DNA from: Oxalobacter aliiformigenes | GTDB taxonomy: Bacteria > Pseudomonadota > Gammaproteobacteria > Burkholderiales > Burkholderiaceae_D | Length of the DNA: 64,000 nt | Direction: 5' to 3' | NCBI RefSeq assembly: GCF_027116575.1 | Contig: NZ_CP098252.1 | Coordinates: forward strand, 1,116,001 to 1,180,000 | Part shown: positions 55,313-64,000 of the stretch, in pieces | How positions within the stretch are numbered: position 1 is the stretch's first letter | Layout: each line of letters opens with the position of its first letter | Made by a program: the position numbers and the translations under genes | The notes under the pieces: model-generated | Seen by the model: only the letters and a program-made list of their open reading frames with translations | What the model was told of the DNA's origin: nothing | Database searches by the model: none

Positions 55313-55699
55313 ATGAAAGCGGGTTGGCTGTCTGTTGTGGTGTTGTCCGGGCTGGTGGCTTCGTGTGCGGTTTCCGGTGGAACCGATGGACGGATCGGTG
55401 GGAAGAAGGATGGACATGGCTGTCTGGCGGCGGCGGGGTATACGTTCAGTATGGTGCAGGATGCCTGTATCCGGGTGTTCGAGAGCGGCGTACGGGTGCA
55501 GGATGCGGGAGGACGCGACGGGTTGGCGTCTTTTGTGGTTTTCGGTCGGGACGGGGAACGGGCGGAGCTGTTTTTGCCGGATGAGGCGGGAAGTGTGGTG
55601 CTGGTTCGCCGGGGGCCGGTCTGGGTAAACGACCGCTTTACGTTGCGACAGGACAGGGCGGAGTGGGTGCTTGACAGGATGGGGGGCAGCCGGCCGTGA
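55313..55699 (+). CDS. putative small lipoprotein
   Basis: A 128-residue protein with a lipoprotein signal: WLSVVVLSGLVASCAVSGG gives a lipobox (VAS-C) with lipidation at about Cys18. The mature part has HGCLAAAGYTFSMVQDACIR and LRQDRAEWVLDRMGG, with two Cys that may pair; it is a small beta-rich domain not recognised as a named family. The start at 55313 has AGGGGG six bases before; 55307 is also in frame. It probably sits on the outer membrane facing the periplasm. Confidence 0.75.
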   Translation: MKAGWLSVVVLSGLVASCAVSGGTDGRIGGKKDGHGCLAAAGYTFSMVQDACIRVFESGVRVQDAGGRDGLASFVVFGRDGERAELFLPDEAGSVVLVRRGPVWVNDRFTLRQDRAEWVLDRMGGSRP

Positions 55700-56188
55700 A
55701 AGTTCCGGAGGGTGGAGGATTGGCCAAAGCGCTGTTGTGCGGGTATGTCGGGAGCGGATGTTTCGGTATCGGCCAAAACAGGATCGCTGTGTGGTAGGCA
55801 GGGGACTTGGTTTGATCCGCCGGTTTTGTCTGGATTCTTGCCGTTCGGGGAGTGGAATGGTCTCTGCCGGTGCGGTGGTCTGGTTTGTCGCCGGAGGCAA
55901 CGGAATCACGTCCGGACAAAACCGGAAATTCCGGACAATCGGGTTTCCGGGTTTTTATTGTCCGGTTACGGTGTCCGCAAAACAGGAAACGTTCGCCGGC
56001 TGTATAAAGAAGTTTCCGGGAACCTTGCGTGTTTCCGGGATATCGCTGGCCGGAACAATCCGGTGGCCATGAATGCCATCCGGCTCCGTTTCCTGTCCGG
56101 CCGGATGTTGCCGGTTCATTTTCCCGTTTGTCTTGCGTCCGGCATGGCATGTTTCCCGCTTTCCGGTCTCCTGCTCTTTCGGGCGGAA
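55700..56188. other. gene-free stretch between convergent genes
   Basis: No protein-like frame; long chance frames on both strands only. Confidence 0.4.
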
Positions 56189-57367
56189 TCAGTGCCGGGT
56201 CAGCAGTGTCACGAGCAGGGAGGCGGTCGCCAGGGTTGCGCCGACGGCGGCGACGCCTGTCCAGCCGGCGATCTGCCAGCCGGTTCCGGCGGAAAAGGTG
56301 CCCAGGGTGCCGCCGATGAAGAAGGTGGTCATGAAAACGGTGTTGACCCGGTTGGACGCCTTGGGGTTCAGTTGCATGACGCTGGCCTGATTGCTGAGCT
56401 GGATGCACTGGATGCCGATGTCGATGATGATGATGCCGGCGATCATGCCGGCGTAGGTGTCGCCGCCGAGCCAGAGCAGCCCCCGGGCCAGCAGGATGAG
56501 GCCGTCGCCGATGTAGTTGAAGTTTTTCAGGCCGACCCGGGTGACGTATTTGCCGACGGCGGAGGCGGTCAGGGCGCCGGCGATGCCGCACAGTCCGAGG
56601 ATGCCGACGGTGTCGCTGTCGGCGTAAAAGGGAGCCTGTGCCATTTTGAAGGCCAGGGATGCCCATACGGCCAGAAACGAGCCGAAGGCCAGCGCGGCGC
56701 GCAGGGAACAGACTCTTAAGGCCGGATAGTCTTTGATCAGGGTGGCGAGGGAACGCATCAGGCTGCCGTAGGTGCCCTGGAAGTTCGGGCGGATGTCGGG
56801 CAGTACCTTGAGGGTGATGGCGGCGCAGACGATCATTAAGGCGGCGGCGATGAAGTACATGGCGCGCCAGCCCAGCCAGTCGCCGACGAAGCCCGAGATG
56901 ACGCGGGAGGCGAGGATGCCGGTCAAAAGGCCGGACATGACGATGCCCACGTTGCGGCTTTTGTGTTCCGGGCGCGAGAATTGAGAGGCGATGGGGACGA
57001 AGATTTGCGGGATGACGGAACAGATACCGGTCACGAGCGAGGCGGCCCAGATGATGTAAATGCCGGAAGCCATGCCGATGGCGAGCAGGGAAAAGATGAG
57101 CAGGATGAAGTTGGTGAAGATGATTTTTTTCCGGCGGCAGAGGTCTCCCAGCGGAACGACGAAGAGCAGGCCGAGTGCATAGCCGATCTGGGCCATCATG
57201 GTGATGACGTTGGTCCTGAAACCGGTTTCGCCCAGATCGTGCCGGATGAGATTCAGCAGGGGCTGGTTGTAGTACTGGTTGGCGATGGTGACGCCTGCCA
57301 CGATGGCGAGTGTCCAGAGGATGTGGGCCGGCAGTCCGGCGTTTTCTGTCAGGTTTTCGTGTGTCAT
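56189..57367 (-). CDS. MFS transporter
   Basis: A 392-residue inner-membrane major-facilitator protein with about 12 hydrophobic segments. MAQIGYALGLLFVVPLGDLC contains the loop 2-3 motif (GxLxDRxxRK form as GDLCRRKK), NQYYNQPLL lies after helix 1, and VMSGLLTGILASRVISGFVG is helix 5 with the antiporter-like Gly pattern. The NQYYNQPLL signature is typical of YnfM/YgaY-like drug and metabolite efflux proteins. Substrate unknown. The start at 57367 is the family N-terminus. Confidence 0.92.
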   Translation of the reverse strand: MTHENLTENAGLPAHILWTLAIVAGVTIANQYYNQPLLNLIRHDLGETGFRTNVITMMAQIGYALGLLFVVPLGDLCRRKKIIFTNFILLIFSLLAIGMASGIYIIWAASLVTGICSVIPQIFVPIASQFSRPEHKSRNVGIVMSGLLTGILASRVISGFVGDWLGWRAMYFIAAALMIVCAAITLKVLPDIRPNFQGTYGSLMRSLATLIKDYPALRVCSLRAALAFGSFLAVWASLAFKMAQAPFYADSDTVGILGLCGIAGALTASAVGKYVTRVGLKNFNYIGDGLILLARGLLWLGGDTYAGMIAGIIIIDIGIQCIQLSNQASVMQLNPKASNRVNTVFMTTFFIGGTLGTFSAGTGWQIAGWTGVAAVGATLATASLLVTLLTRH

Positions 57368-57931
57368 ATACTGTTTTTTCAGGGCGGCCGGCCTTTTGGC
57401 CGGTGTGTCTGCCGTAAAGTATGGCATTGTACAGGATATCCGTGTCCGTCTGGCAGGCCGGGGCGGGTGCGGGAAGGGGGATGGTGTGGCCTCGCGGGAG
57501 AGACCGTTTCGCGCGGGAGATTTGCGTTTTCCGGTTCTGTTTCGGCAGGAGGCGGGCGGATTTTCCAGGGGGGACGGGGTGGTTGCGGCCACAAAAGTGC
57601 CATGAATGTCCAAAAAAAGGTGGCGGCAAGATTATAATGACAGGGTGACATGACGTGTCGTGTCACGTTTTCCGGAAAAGTCCGGTGTCTGACGGGGCGG
57701 TTGTGCCGTTTTGCCGGGGATCGCATCCCGGTGGTCCCGAAATGTCCGGTTTTTCCGCCACATCGTAATTTGTCGCTGTATCGCCGGGGGTCGCGTCCCG
57801 GTAGCGCATGAAGCGGGCTGAAAGTCGCCGGTTGCCAGTGTCGCGTCTGGCCGGGTCGCTGAAAAAGCAGGGGTTGCGTCCTGTGCCGGTGTGAAAGAGG
57901 AATTTTTTGTCTTTCATATTAGGAGCGACAG
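57368..57931. other. gene-free stretch before the capsid gene, with short repeats
   Basis: No protein-like frame. Two similar 22-bp elements, at 57713-57734 and 57783-57804, share GCCGGGG-N-TCGC and TCCCGGT with three differences and are each partly palindromic (CCGGG and CCCGG arms). The usual phage terminase, portal and protease genes are not present upstream of the capsid gene. Confidence 0.45.
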
Positions 57932-58981
57932 ATGCCAATATCATCTACCGACTTGCAGGAGCTGGGCAAATCCACGCTCGATGATTATCTCAAAAACGAA
58001 CCGATCGATCAGGTTTCGGTCGATATTCCGCTTTTCAAGAAGCTGATGGAAAAGCGCAAGGAGTTTGCGGGGGCCAAGCAGAATGTGACGGTCAATATCC
58101 GCAAGTCCCATGATTCCAATTTTGCCTGGGCCTATGGCGAGGAACCGGTTTCCTTCAACAAGCGCAATACCGTTGAAAACGCCGCTTTTCCCTGGCGTCG
58201 TGCGGTGGACGGTTTTTATATCGCCCACGATACGCTGTTTGCCAACGGGATCAAGGTGCGGGAAGGTGGCCGCCGGGAATACAAGCTGGAGGTCAGTGAA
58301 AAGAACCAGTTGCTGAATCTTCTGGATGAGCAGACCGATGCGTTCCGTACCGGTTTTTCCGAAAAACTGTCGATGGAGCTGCACCGTGACGGAACGGCGT
58401 CGGAGGATGCCGTGACCGGGCTGGATGCGCTGGTTTCCCTGACACCGGAAACCGGTGTGGTGGGCGGTATCGACCGCGAGACGGCGACGTACTGGCGCAA
58501 CAATGCCGCCACCGCGATTGCGGCTACGACGGCCGGTGCGCTGGCAACCGCGATGGAAGGCCAGTGGCGCCGCTGTATCCGCAATGGCGGTTCGCCGGAC
58601 TTCATTCTGGCCGGTTCCGCTTTTATCGATGCCTATCGCCAGTATGGGGTGACGGTGACCAATAACGCCGATGCCGGCAAGGTCAAGCGGCTGGATGCCG
58701 GTATCGGTTCGGGTTCTTCGACCGGTTTGTATTTCAAGGGGGTCGAGATCATCTGGGATCCGCAGTTCGAGGCGCTGGATGCGCTGGAATCGCCGGCGAT
58801 TCCCTGGGAAAAACGCTGTTATTTCATCAATACGAAGTATCTGGAATTGCACGACGACTCGATGGATATCGTGTCGCCGACCCGTCCGTATAACGTGCTG
58901 GCGTTGTACCAGATGGTGAACCTGCGTCTGGCGCTGGTGTTGAAACGCGCGAATGCCCATTCCGTCATGTCCATCGCGTAA
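57932..58981 (+). CDS. phage major capsid protein
   Basis: A 349-residue protein of the phage major capsid type: an N-terminal helix region (STLDDYLKNEPIDQVSVDIP), a central domain with YGEEPVSFNKRNTVENAAFP, then LDALVSLTPETGVVGGIDRE and NGGSPDFILAGSAFIDAYRQ, the latter a common strand-helix of HK97-type capsids in proteobacterial prophages, and a C-terminal strand. The ribosome binding site is AGGAG. It is the first recognisable phage gene of this segment; two small genes and two fibre cassettes follow on the same strand. Confidence 0.82.
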   Translation: MPISSTDLQELGKSTLDDYLKNEPIDQVSVDIPLFKKLMEKRKEFAGAKQNVTVNIRKSHDSNFAWAYGEEPVSFNKRNTVENAAFPWRRAVDGFYIAHDTLFANGIKVREGGRREYKLEVSEKNQLLNLLDEQTDAFRTGFSEKLSMELHRDGTASEDAVTGLDALVSLTPETGVVGGIDRETATYWRNNAATAIAATTAGALATAMEGQWRRCIRNGGSPDFILAGSAFIDAYRQYGVTVTNNADAGKVKRLDAGIGSGSSTGLYFKGVEIIWDPQFEALDALESPAIPWEKRCYFINTKYLELHDDSMDIVSPTRPYNVLALYQMVNLRLALVLKRANAHSVMSIA

Positions 58982-59050
58982 GGCGCGGGGTTGACGGTCG
59001 CCGCCGGTTCCGGCGGCATTTTCTCCATTTTCAAGCGATAAGGAAAAGTG

Positions 59051-59371
59051 ATGACTCCATTGTATGAAATCCGCATCCGCCGCGATGCACACACGGTGAC
59101 GCCGGTTACGGTGCCGGAATATGAACTGCCGCTGTTGCAGGAAATTTTCGGGGCCGAGAACGTCCATAATGCCGACAGGAAACGGGTTGACGAGGCAGGT
59201 TGCGGAACGCCGGTCGGTTCGTTTCGGGCCAGTGAGGATGAATATGAGCGTTTCTGCGCCAAATATGGCGTCGAACGGGTGGAACAGGTTTTCGGAAAGG
59301 ACAGGAAAGCGGTCAGGGTGAATGTGTCTTCCAGAAAGGAGACGGCCGGAAGCAGGAACAAGGGGGAATGA
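59051..59371 (+). CDS. small phage protein after capsid
   Basis: A 106-residue protein (TPLYEIRIRRDAHTVTPVTV, then VPEYELPLLQEIFGAENVHN) with an alpha/beta look and a Lys-rich tail. It is not recognised. The ATG at 59051 has AGGA six bases upstream; a GTG directly before it is also possible. Its stop overlaps the next start, so it belongs to the structural operon; a head-completion or connector role is only a guess. Confidence 0.7.
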   Translation: MTPLYEIRIRRDAHTVTPVTVPEYELPLLQEIFGAENVHNADRKRVDEAGCGTPVGSFRASEDEYERFCAKYGVERVEQVFGKDRKAVRVNVSSRKETAGSRNKGE

Positions 59372-60225
59372 TGAGTTACTTCATTTCGCGCGGCAATCTG
59401 GTTTCGGAAGTGGGAAACGGAGAGACATTCACGATTTCCTATCCTCATGGTACCAACAAGGGAACATTCGCCGGCAGTGCTGGCCACAAGATGTTGCTCG
59501 GGCAAAATACGCTGCTTGAGGCACCTTATTCGTTCGGCCTGACGTTCGGCACGGAAGACATCACGGTGACCAATCTGTCCGGCGCCGCGTTGCCGGAAGG
59601 GACGGCATATTATCTTGAACTCCAGACGGTCGGCGACACGGACCGGATACCGGGCATCAACCGGGCCATTTTCGCCAGGGTGGCTTACATCAATCTCGGG
59701 GCGCCGGTGGCGGCTGACAGTGATGCCATTGCAAAAAGCCAGACAGTCGGCGCCGGTGAAAACGCTGTATTGTCCATGACGGAACCGGATGTGCCGAGAA
59801 ATATCGTCGCGGCATGGACGGGAACGGCGGTGGTGACCGTCAGGGGAAAGGACGAATACGGTCAGGACATGGCGGAATCGTCGGCGGCAGGCACCACATT
59901 CACCGGCAAAAAGGCGTTTTCCCGGATCGATTCCATTTCGGCCAGCGCTGCCGTGACCGGACTGACGGCCGGTACCGGCAAGGTACTGGGATTGCCGGTT
60001 TCCTTGCAGACAGAGGCCCATGTGCTTGGCGAAATCCAGGACGATGCGGCCGTTGCGACGAAAGGGACTTTTGTCGCCGCCTCAGCCGAAAAACCGGCCG
60101 CCACGACCGGGGATGTGCGCGGTACCTATACACCGGCTGCCGATCCGGACGGCAACAAGTCTTTCCGTCTTGTCATGGTGGTGACGGACCCGTCCTGGCG
60201 TGGTCTGGACCAGTTCGGGGGGTGA
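59368..60225 (+). CDS. phage structural protein (capsid decoration or head-fibre-like)
   Basis: A 285-residue, beta-rich, Gly/Ala/Thr-rich protein without Cys: LGQNTLLEAPYSFGLTFGTE, YYLELQTVGDTDRIPGINRA, then a middle with AAWTGTAVVTVRGKDEYGQD and an end with MVVTDPSWRGLDQFGG. It overlaps the preceding stop (ATGA). Composition and position after the capsid gene fit a decoration or head-fibre protein; a definite family was not recognised. Confidence 0.6.
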   Translation: MMSYFISRGNLVSEVGNGETFTISYPHGTNKGTFAGSAGHKMLLGQNTLLEAPYSFGLTFGTEDITVTNLSGAALPEGTAYYLELQTVGDTDRIPGINRAIFARVAYINLGAPVAADSDAIAKSQTVGAGENAVLSMTEPDVPRNIVAAWTGTAVVTVRGKDEYGQDMAESSAAGTTFTGKKAFSRIDSISASAAVTGLTAGTGKVLGLPVSLQTEAHVLGEIQDDAAVATKGTFVAASAEKPAATTGDVRGTYTPAADPDGNKSFRLVMVVTDPSWRGLDQFGG

Positions 60226-60228
60226 TGT

Positions 60229-61740
60229 ATGGCTCAGCCTCCTGCCTATAACCGGGAAAAGAATTTCACCTTGAACAGCGGCCGGGAAACGGATCATGCC
60301 GCCCTGAATGCGGAACTGGACAAGGCGTCGAACTCGATCAACGACATCCGGACGAATCTGGCGATTTTGCAGGCGGACGACGGGAAGTTGCGTCCGTCGG
60401 TGGTGACACCGGATTCGATCAGCGAGGAATTGAGAGTCTCGCTGGTGGAGGGTGTGGTGATGGATGCCCAGGCAATGCTTGATGAATCGAGGAAAGCCTC
60501 CGAAACGTCGAAATCGTCGGCAGAGAAGGCGAAAGAGAGCGAGACGAGGGCGGCGGCCAGTGAGAAAGCGGCCACGGCATCCTGGGAGCAGGCGCAGGCG
60601 ATCGCCGGCGAAGTGCAGAAAAGGGCGGATGATATCGTTCAGACGGCCAGCGATCAGGCGAAGGAATATGCCCGGTCGGCACAGACGAGCGCACAGGAAG
60701 CCCGGTGCGTCTACGGAAAGATTGAAAAAAGGGCGGATGACATTGTGGAGGAAGCGGCACGGGAAGCGGAAAAACAGGCGCAGGCGTCAGCCGGCAGTGC
60801 CGCCAGTGCGGACCGGTCGGCAGAAGAAGCGGCGCTTCATGCGGCAATCGCCGGCCAGAGAGGCATACCGGTCGGGACTGTCGTGATGTTCACCGCGGCC
60901 GAGCCCCCGGCCGGTTACCTGAAATGCGATGGATCGGCAGTCGGGCGGGAAACCTGTCCCGAACTCTTTGCCGCCATCGGAACCACCTATGGAGAAGGCG
61001 ATGGAGAGACCACCTTCAACCTGCCGAACCTGATCGGGCGGTTCGCCGAAGGCAGCGCGACACCGGGAACAGTGAAAGAAGCGGGATTGCCGAATTTGGT
61101 AGGATACAGTGATACAGTCGGGTTCAGTGACACGCGCTTTGAGCCAACAGGGTGTTTTTATCCGGCAGAGGAATGGAACGCAGGAACATTTAATATTGTA
61201 GAAAAAACGGGTACGGCAGGGGCTAATGTAGTTAGATTTGATGCATCTCACGGCAACCCCACCTACGGCAAAAGCGACACCGTCCAGCCGCCGGCCCTGA
61301 CCCTGTTACCCTGCATCAAGGCCTTCGATGCGGCAGTCGATTCCGGCCTGATCGACATAACGGAACTGGCCAACGAAGTGGCCGGAAAAGCCGATACAAA
61401 CCTGTCCAATCTCAGCGCGACGGGAAAGGCGAAAGCAGCCCGCCTGGCGATGCCGTCTGGTAACTATGTGGGACTTTCCATACCAGTTACTAATACAGAC
61501 GTTACGGCTCCTGCTGACGGTTATTTCTATTCAGTAATATTTGCTACGGCTGCTTCAAACGGATACATGAATTTTATTAATCGGTCTACCGGGTTTGGAG
61601 TTATGAGCAATGTTCCGGCAAGTAGCGCTGAAAAACATTTTATGCCAGTAAGAAAAGGTGACGTCGTTCGCGTTGAATACAACAATCTGTCAGAAGAAAC
61701 GACTTTTGGATTCTTTTATGCAGAAGGGAGCCAGCCATGA
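60229..61740 (+). CDS. phage tail fibre protein with collar domain (cassette 1)
   Basis: A 503-residue fibre. The N-terminus (DKASNSINDIRTNLAILQAD) is shared with the second fibre and should attach to the virion. A long Ala/Glu/Lys coiled coil spans about residues 80-205. A phage tail collar domain follows at 210-265 (GTVVMFTAAEPPAGYLKCDG, NLPNLIGRFAEG), and a distal receptor-binding part from about 385 whose DNA is richer in A and T, as expected for an exchanged tip. Its stop overlaps the start of the assembly-protein gene (ATGA). Confidence 0.85.
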   Translation: MAQPPAYNREKNFTLNSGRETDHAALNAELDKASNSINDIRTNLAILQADDGKLRPSVVTPDSISEELRVSLVEGVVMDAQAMLDESRKASETSKSSAEKAKESETRAAASEKAATASWEQAQAIAGEVQKRADDIVQTASDQAKEYARSAQTSAQEARCVYGKIEKRADDIVEEAAREAEKQAQASAGSAASADRSAEEAALHAAIAGQRGIPVGTVVMFTAAEPPAGYLKCDGSAVGRETCPELFAAIGTTYGEGDGETTFNLPNLIGRFAEGSATPGTVKEAGLPNLVGYSDTVGFSDTRFEPTGCFYPAEEWNAGTFNIVEKTGTAGANVVRFDASHGNPTYGKSDTVQPPALTLLPCIKAFDAAVDSGLIDITELANEVAGKADTNLSNLSATGKAKAARLAMPSGNYVGLSIPVTNTDVTAPADGYFYSVIFATAASNGYMNFINRSTGFGVMSNVPASSAEKHFMPVRKGDVVRVEYNNLSEETTFGFFYAEGSQP

Positions 61741-62288
61741 AATACGGGATTGTTGAAAACCACCAATTCATCCTGATCGATGAAGACAGGCAAAGGCTGG
61801 AGAATACCTTGCCCTTCATGCCGCAGTATTCGGTCGAACAAATCGGAACATACGATGAAGACCAGATCGAGCAGGGCCATGACGGCACATGGTACGAAAA
61901 AGGCCATGCGCCGCAAAGACCGCTGGAAGAAGCCAGAACGGAAAAACTGGCTGAACTGGAAGCGGCTTTCGATACCGCATTGCGGGAAGCGCATTGCACC
62001 TCATCGGTCGGGTTCGAGATCGATGCGGATGAAACGGCGAACCGGAATGTGTCCAGTCTGATCGTGGCGATGGAAGCGAACGGGGAAGACAGTGTGCTTT
62101 TTTGTGCGTATGACAATACTTTTCATGAAGTCACTCTGGATCAGCTCAGGATCATGCAGATCGAGATCATCACACATGCCCGGGCTGTTTATGCCAGAAA
62201 GTGGGCACTGCGTGAAGCTATTGAGGCAGCGCAATCGGTGGTGGAACTGGAATCGCTTTCCATCAGTTTTTCGGAGGAGAATGAATAA
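61737..62288 (+). CDS. tail fibre assembly protein, DUF4376-like (cassette 1)
   Basis: A 183-residue protein. The C-terminal half, from about residue 85, matches the DUF4376 pattern of fibre-associated chaperones: TSSVGFEIDADETANRNVSS, then a conserved FCAYDNTFHEVTLDQLRIMQ and a helical end. The N-terminal part is specific (YDEDQIEQGHDGTWYEKG). It probably folds or trims the fibre encoded just before it. Overlaps on both sides (ATGA upstream, TAATG downstream) show tight coupling. Confidence 0.75.
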   Translation: MKYGIVENHQFILIDEDRQRLENTLPFMPQYSVEQIGTYDEDQIEQGHDGTWYEKGHAPQRPLEEARTEKLAELEAAFDTALREAHCTSSVGFEIDADETANRNVSSLIVAMEANGEDSVLFCAYDNTFHEVTLDQLRIMQIEIITHARAVYARKWALREAIEAAQSVVELESLSISFSEENE

Positions 62289-63508
62289 TGGCACAACCCC
62301 CATCCTATGAGAGGCAAAAGAATTTTGCGGATGATTTCGGCAACGAGACAGATCATTCGGCGCTGAACGCCGAACTGGACAGGGCATCGAACTCGATCAA
62401 CGACATCCGGACGAATCTGGCGCTCGTTCAGGCCGACGACGGGAAAATCCGGGCCTCATCCATCACGACCGATTCACTCGATCAGGAAGTGCTGGACTAC
62501 GTACAGGAAAAAGCACTGGCCGGAGCCAATGCAGTAGCCGATGCGGCAACAGCCATTGCCCGAGAGGCGCAACAGCATGCGGCAAGCGCGGTGCAGACGG
62601 CGTCCGACGCGGTGGACAAGTCGGAAGAGGCAGTTGCGACAGCCGAAGCCGCGCAGACACAGGCACAACAGGCTGAAAGCAAGGCGGCTCAGGCCCTTTC
62701 CGAAACCGCGCAAATCGACAGCAAGGTAACAGCGGCAGTCGATGAAGCCCTGCACGACGCCATCATCCCCGGTCTGACACCGGAGACGATAGCCGGAGCG
62801 CTGGGCTACATACCCTATGATGCGGAAACCAACAACAAAGACTTCGCGACATCGGCGGAAGTGGCAGAGGCCATCTCGGAAATCCCCGAAGTTGACATCA
62901 TGTCGGGAGCGACATCCTCCGGAAACGGAACATCCGGAACCGTCCCCCCGCCAATGGCAGGAGACGAAGATAAGGTTCTTGCAGGCGACGGGACATGGAA
63001 AAAAGTGTCGGAATTGCCGGAAACAGCGGCCCATCTGTCAGATAAAAACAACCCGCATGCCGTGACAAAAGAACAACTGGGACTCGGTAATGTAGAAAAC
63101 AAATCATCAGCAACAATCCGTTCTGAACTGAACTCTTCGGAAGTGATAGCGGCATTGGGTTTTACCCCTTACGATTCCAGCAATCCCGGTGGATTCATCA
63201 CATCCGCAGGAAACGCGAACTATGCCAATTCCGCAGGCTATGCCAACTCGGCCGGATCGGTAGGAGGCATATCGACCCCCGTGTCGAGAGATACCGGAGC
63301 CGGAGGCGTCGGAACTTTTCTTTATGGAAAAGGGGGAGAGGTAGCACTCAACGGAACTACCAGTGCCGTTTACGGCATATGTGGATTCCTTGACTCCAGC
63401 GCTTCAGCCTTGGGTAAACAAACTCAACGGTATGGCGGCACATGGCGCAATATTGGTGCAAATAATATCTGGTCCGAAGGTATCACCATGTGGCAACGAA
63501 TAGCGTAA
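62288..63508 (+). CDS. phage tail fibre protein (cassette 2)
   Basis: A 406-residue fibre. The first 65 residues are nearly the same as in fibre 1 (LDRASNSINDIRTNLALVQA), a coiled coil covers about 75-155, and a fibre repeat lies near 255-275 (NNPHAVTKEQLGLGNVENKS), but the collar domain is absent. The tip is a short Gly/Ser/Asn-rich domain ending MWQRIA. It is a paralogue of fibre 1 with a different shaft and tip, so it may offer a second receptor specificity. Confidence 0.83.
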   Translation: MAQPPSYERQKNFADDFGNETDHSALNAELDRASNSINDIRTNLALVQADDGKIRASSITTDSLDQEVLDYVQEKALAGANAVADAATAIAREAQQHAASAVQTASDAVDKSEEAVATAEAAQTQAQQAESKAAQALSETAQIDSKVTAAVDEALHDAIIPGLTPETIAGALGYIPYDAETNNKDFATSAEVAEAISEIPEVDIMSGATSSGNGTSGTVPPPMAGDEDKVLAGDGTWKKVSELPETAAHLSDKNNPHAVTKEQLGLGNVENKSSATIRSELNSSEVIAALGFTPYDSSNPGGFITSAGNANYANSAGYANSAGSVGGISTPVSRDTGAGGVGTFLYGKGGEVALNGTTSAVYGICGFLDSSASALGKQTQRYGGTWRNIGANNIWSEGITMWQRIA

Positions 63509-63517
63509 GGAAATGCC

Positions 63518-64000
63518 ATGAACATCATCGAAGCGAAAAATCCGAAATACATTGCTGCCGACAAAAAGATCATCCAGCTGGAAGTCAAATTCGAAGAAAT
63601 ACAGGACATGGGATTTCTGCCATTCGGTGCTACGGAAGATGACGTCGAAGCACATGGCCGTGAATTATACCGGCGGGCCCTGTCCGGAGAATTTGGTGAG
63701 ATTGAGGAATTCGTCCGTGATCTGGAAACAGAACGGGCGAACAAACTCTCGGAATTATCAACGGCTTTTGAGGACGCCTCCGAAATGGCTCATCTGACCA
63801 GTTCGCTCGGATTCGAAATCGACGCCAACGAAACCGCCAACCGTGACATCGAAGGCCTGACACTGGTCATGAGCGACACCGACACCACCCTGTTTTGCGA
63901 TTACAACAACCAGTTCCACGAGGTCACCAGGGCACAACTGGAAACCATGAGACGTGAAATCGTCGCCAACAGCCAGCGGCTGTATCAGATCAAATGGCAA
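63518..64000 (+). CDS. tail fibre assembly protein, DUF4376-like (cassette 2), partial
   Basis: An open frame from the ATG at 63518 (TAAGGAAATGCC upstream) runs to the window edge without a stop, 161 codons. Residues from about 88 (HLTSSLGFEIDANETANRDI, then FCDYNNQFHEVTRAQLETMR) match the assembly protein of cassette 1, whereas the first half is unrelated. It completes the second fibre/assembly pair. The C-terminus is beyond the window. Confidence 0.75.
   Translation, partial: MNIIEAKNPKYIAADKKIIQLEVKFEEIQDMGFLPFGATEDDVEAHGRELYRRALSGEFGEIEEFVRDLETERANKLSELSTAFEDASEMAHLTSSLGFEIDANETANRDIEGLTLVMSDTDTTLFCDYNNQFHEVTRAQLETMRREIVANSQRLYQIKWQ

Noticed and set aside
55638..57629. Long open frame on the minus strand (663 codons) overlapping the MFS transporter
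   Set aside because: Shadow of the MFS gene in another frame; very high Arg/Pro/His content and no domain.

Overview
The window looks like a chromosomal segment of a Gram-negative, moderately GC-rich bacterium. Outer-membrane autotransporters of two types, periplasmic FKBP and Sel1 proteins, an OmpA-like protein and a type I-C style CRISPR repeat all fit a betaproteobacterial (Burkholderiales-like, host-associated) source. The genus is an inference; nothing here fixes it. No rRNA or tRNA gene was seen.

Layout. 0-3 kb: corC and two tandem paralogous methyltransferases. 3.4-11.6 kb: two classical autotransporters, the first in an operon with a VWA-OmpA surface protein, and a glutamate 5-kinase remnant between them. 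12.2-18.7 kb: an early-region prophage remnant (S24 repressor, DUF1376 replication protein, lambda P-like protein, HTH protein, RusA resolvase) preceded by a 7-bp tandem repeat array. 18.8-31 kb: a third and a fourth classical autotransporter (the fourth frameshifted), a trimeric autotransporter remnant, a minimal 135-residue YadA-anchor protein, a CRISPR array, a B3/4 protein, a frameshifted DUF2806 gene and a Sel1 protein. 31-57 kb: ordinary housekeeping and accessory genes (FKBP, two RCC1-repeat proteins, AraC regulator, methyltransferase, PEP-mutase-like enzyme, ogt, a pesticin-like muramidase, EamA and MFS transporters, a large Sel1 protein, cupin, GNATs, tag, Fe-ADH, RibD-C reductase) with long gene-free stretches, several decayed gene fragments and a second CRISPR array. 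57.9-64 kb: a phage structural segment that starts at the major capsid gene and carries two tail-fibre/assembly-protein cassettes; it runs off the right edge.

Main observations. All four classical autotransporter genes carry the same family of 22-bp palindromic sites (ideal form TCCGCTAAT-N4-ATTAGCGGA) upstream. In three of them a distal site or tandem pair and a proximal site lie about 160-200 bp apart, and the proximal site ends 82-90 bp before the ATG. I saw this motif nowhere else in the window, which suggests one dedicated regulator for a surface-protein regulon. Second, a pesticin-like muramidase gene with the complete E-T-D catalytic spacing lies next to an RCC1-propeller protein whose C-terminus is a decayed copy of the same pesticin fold. 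Third, two CRISPR arrays share a leader but no cas gene is present in the window.
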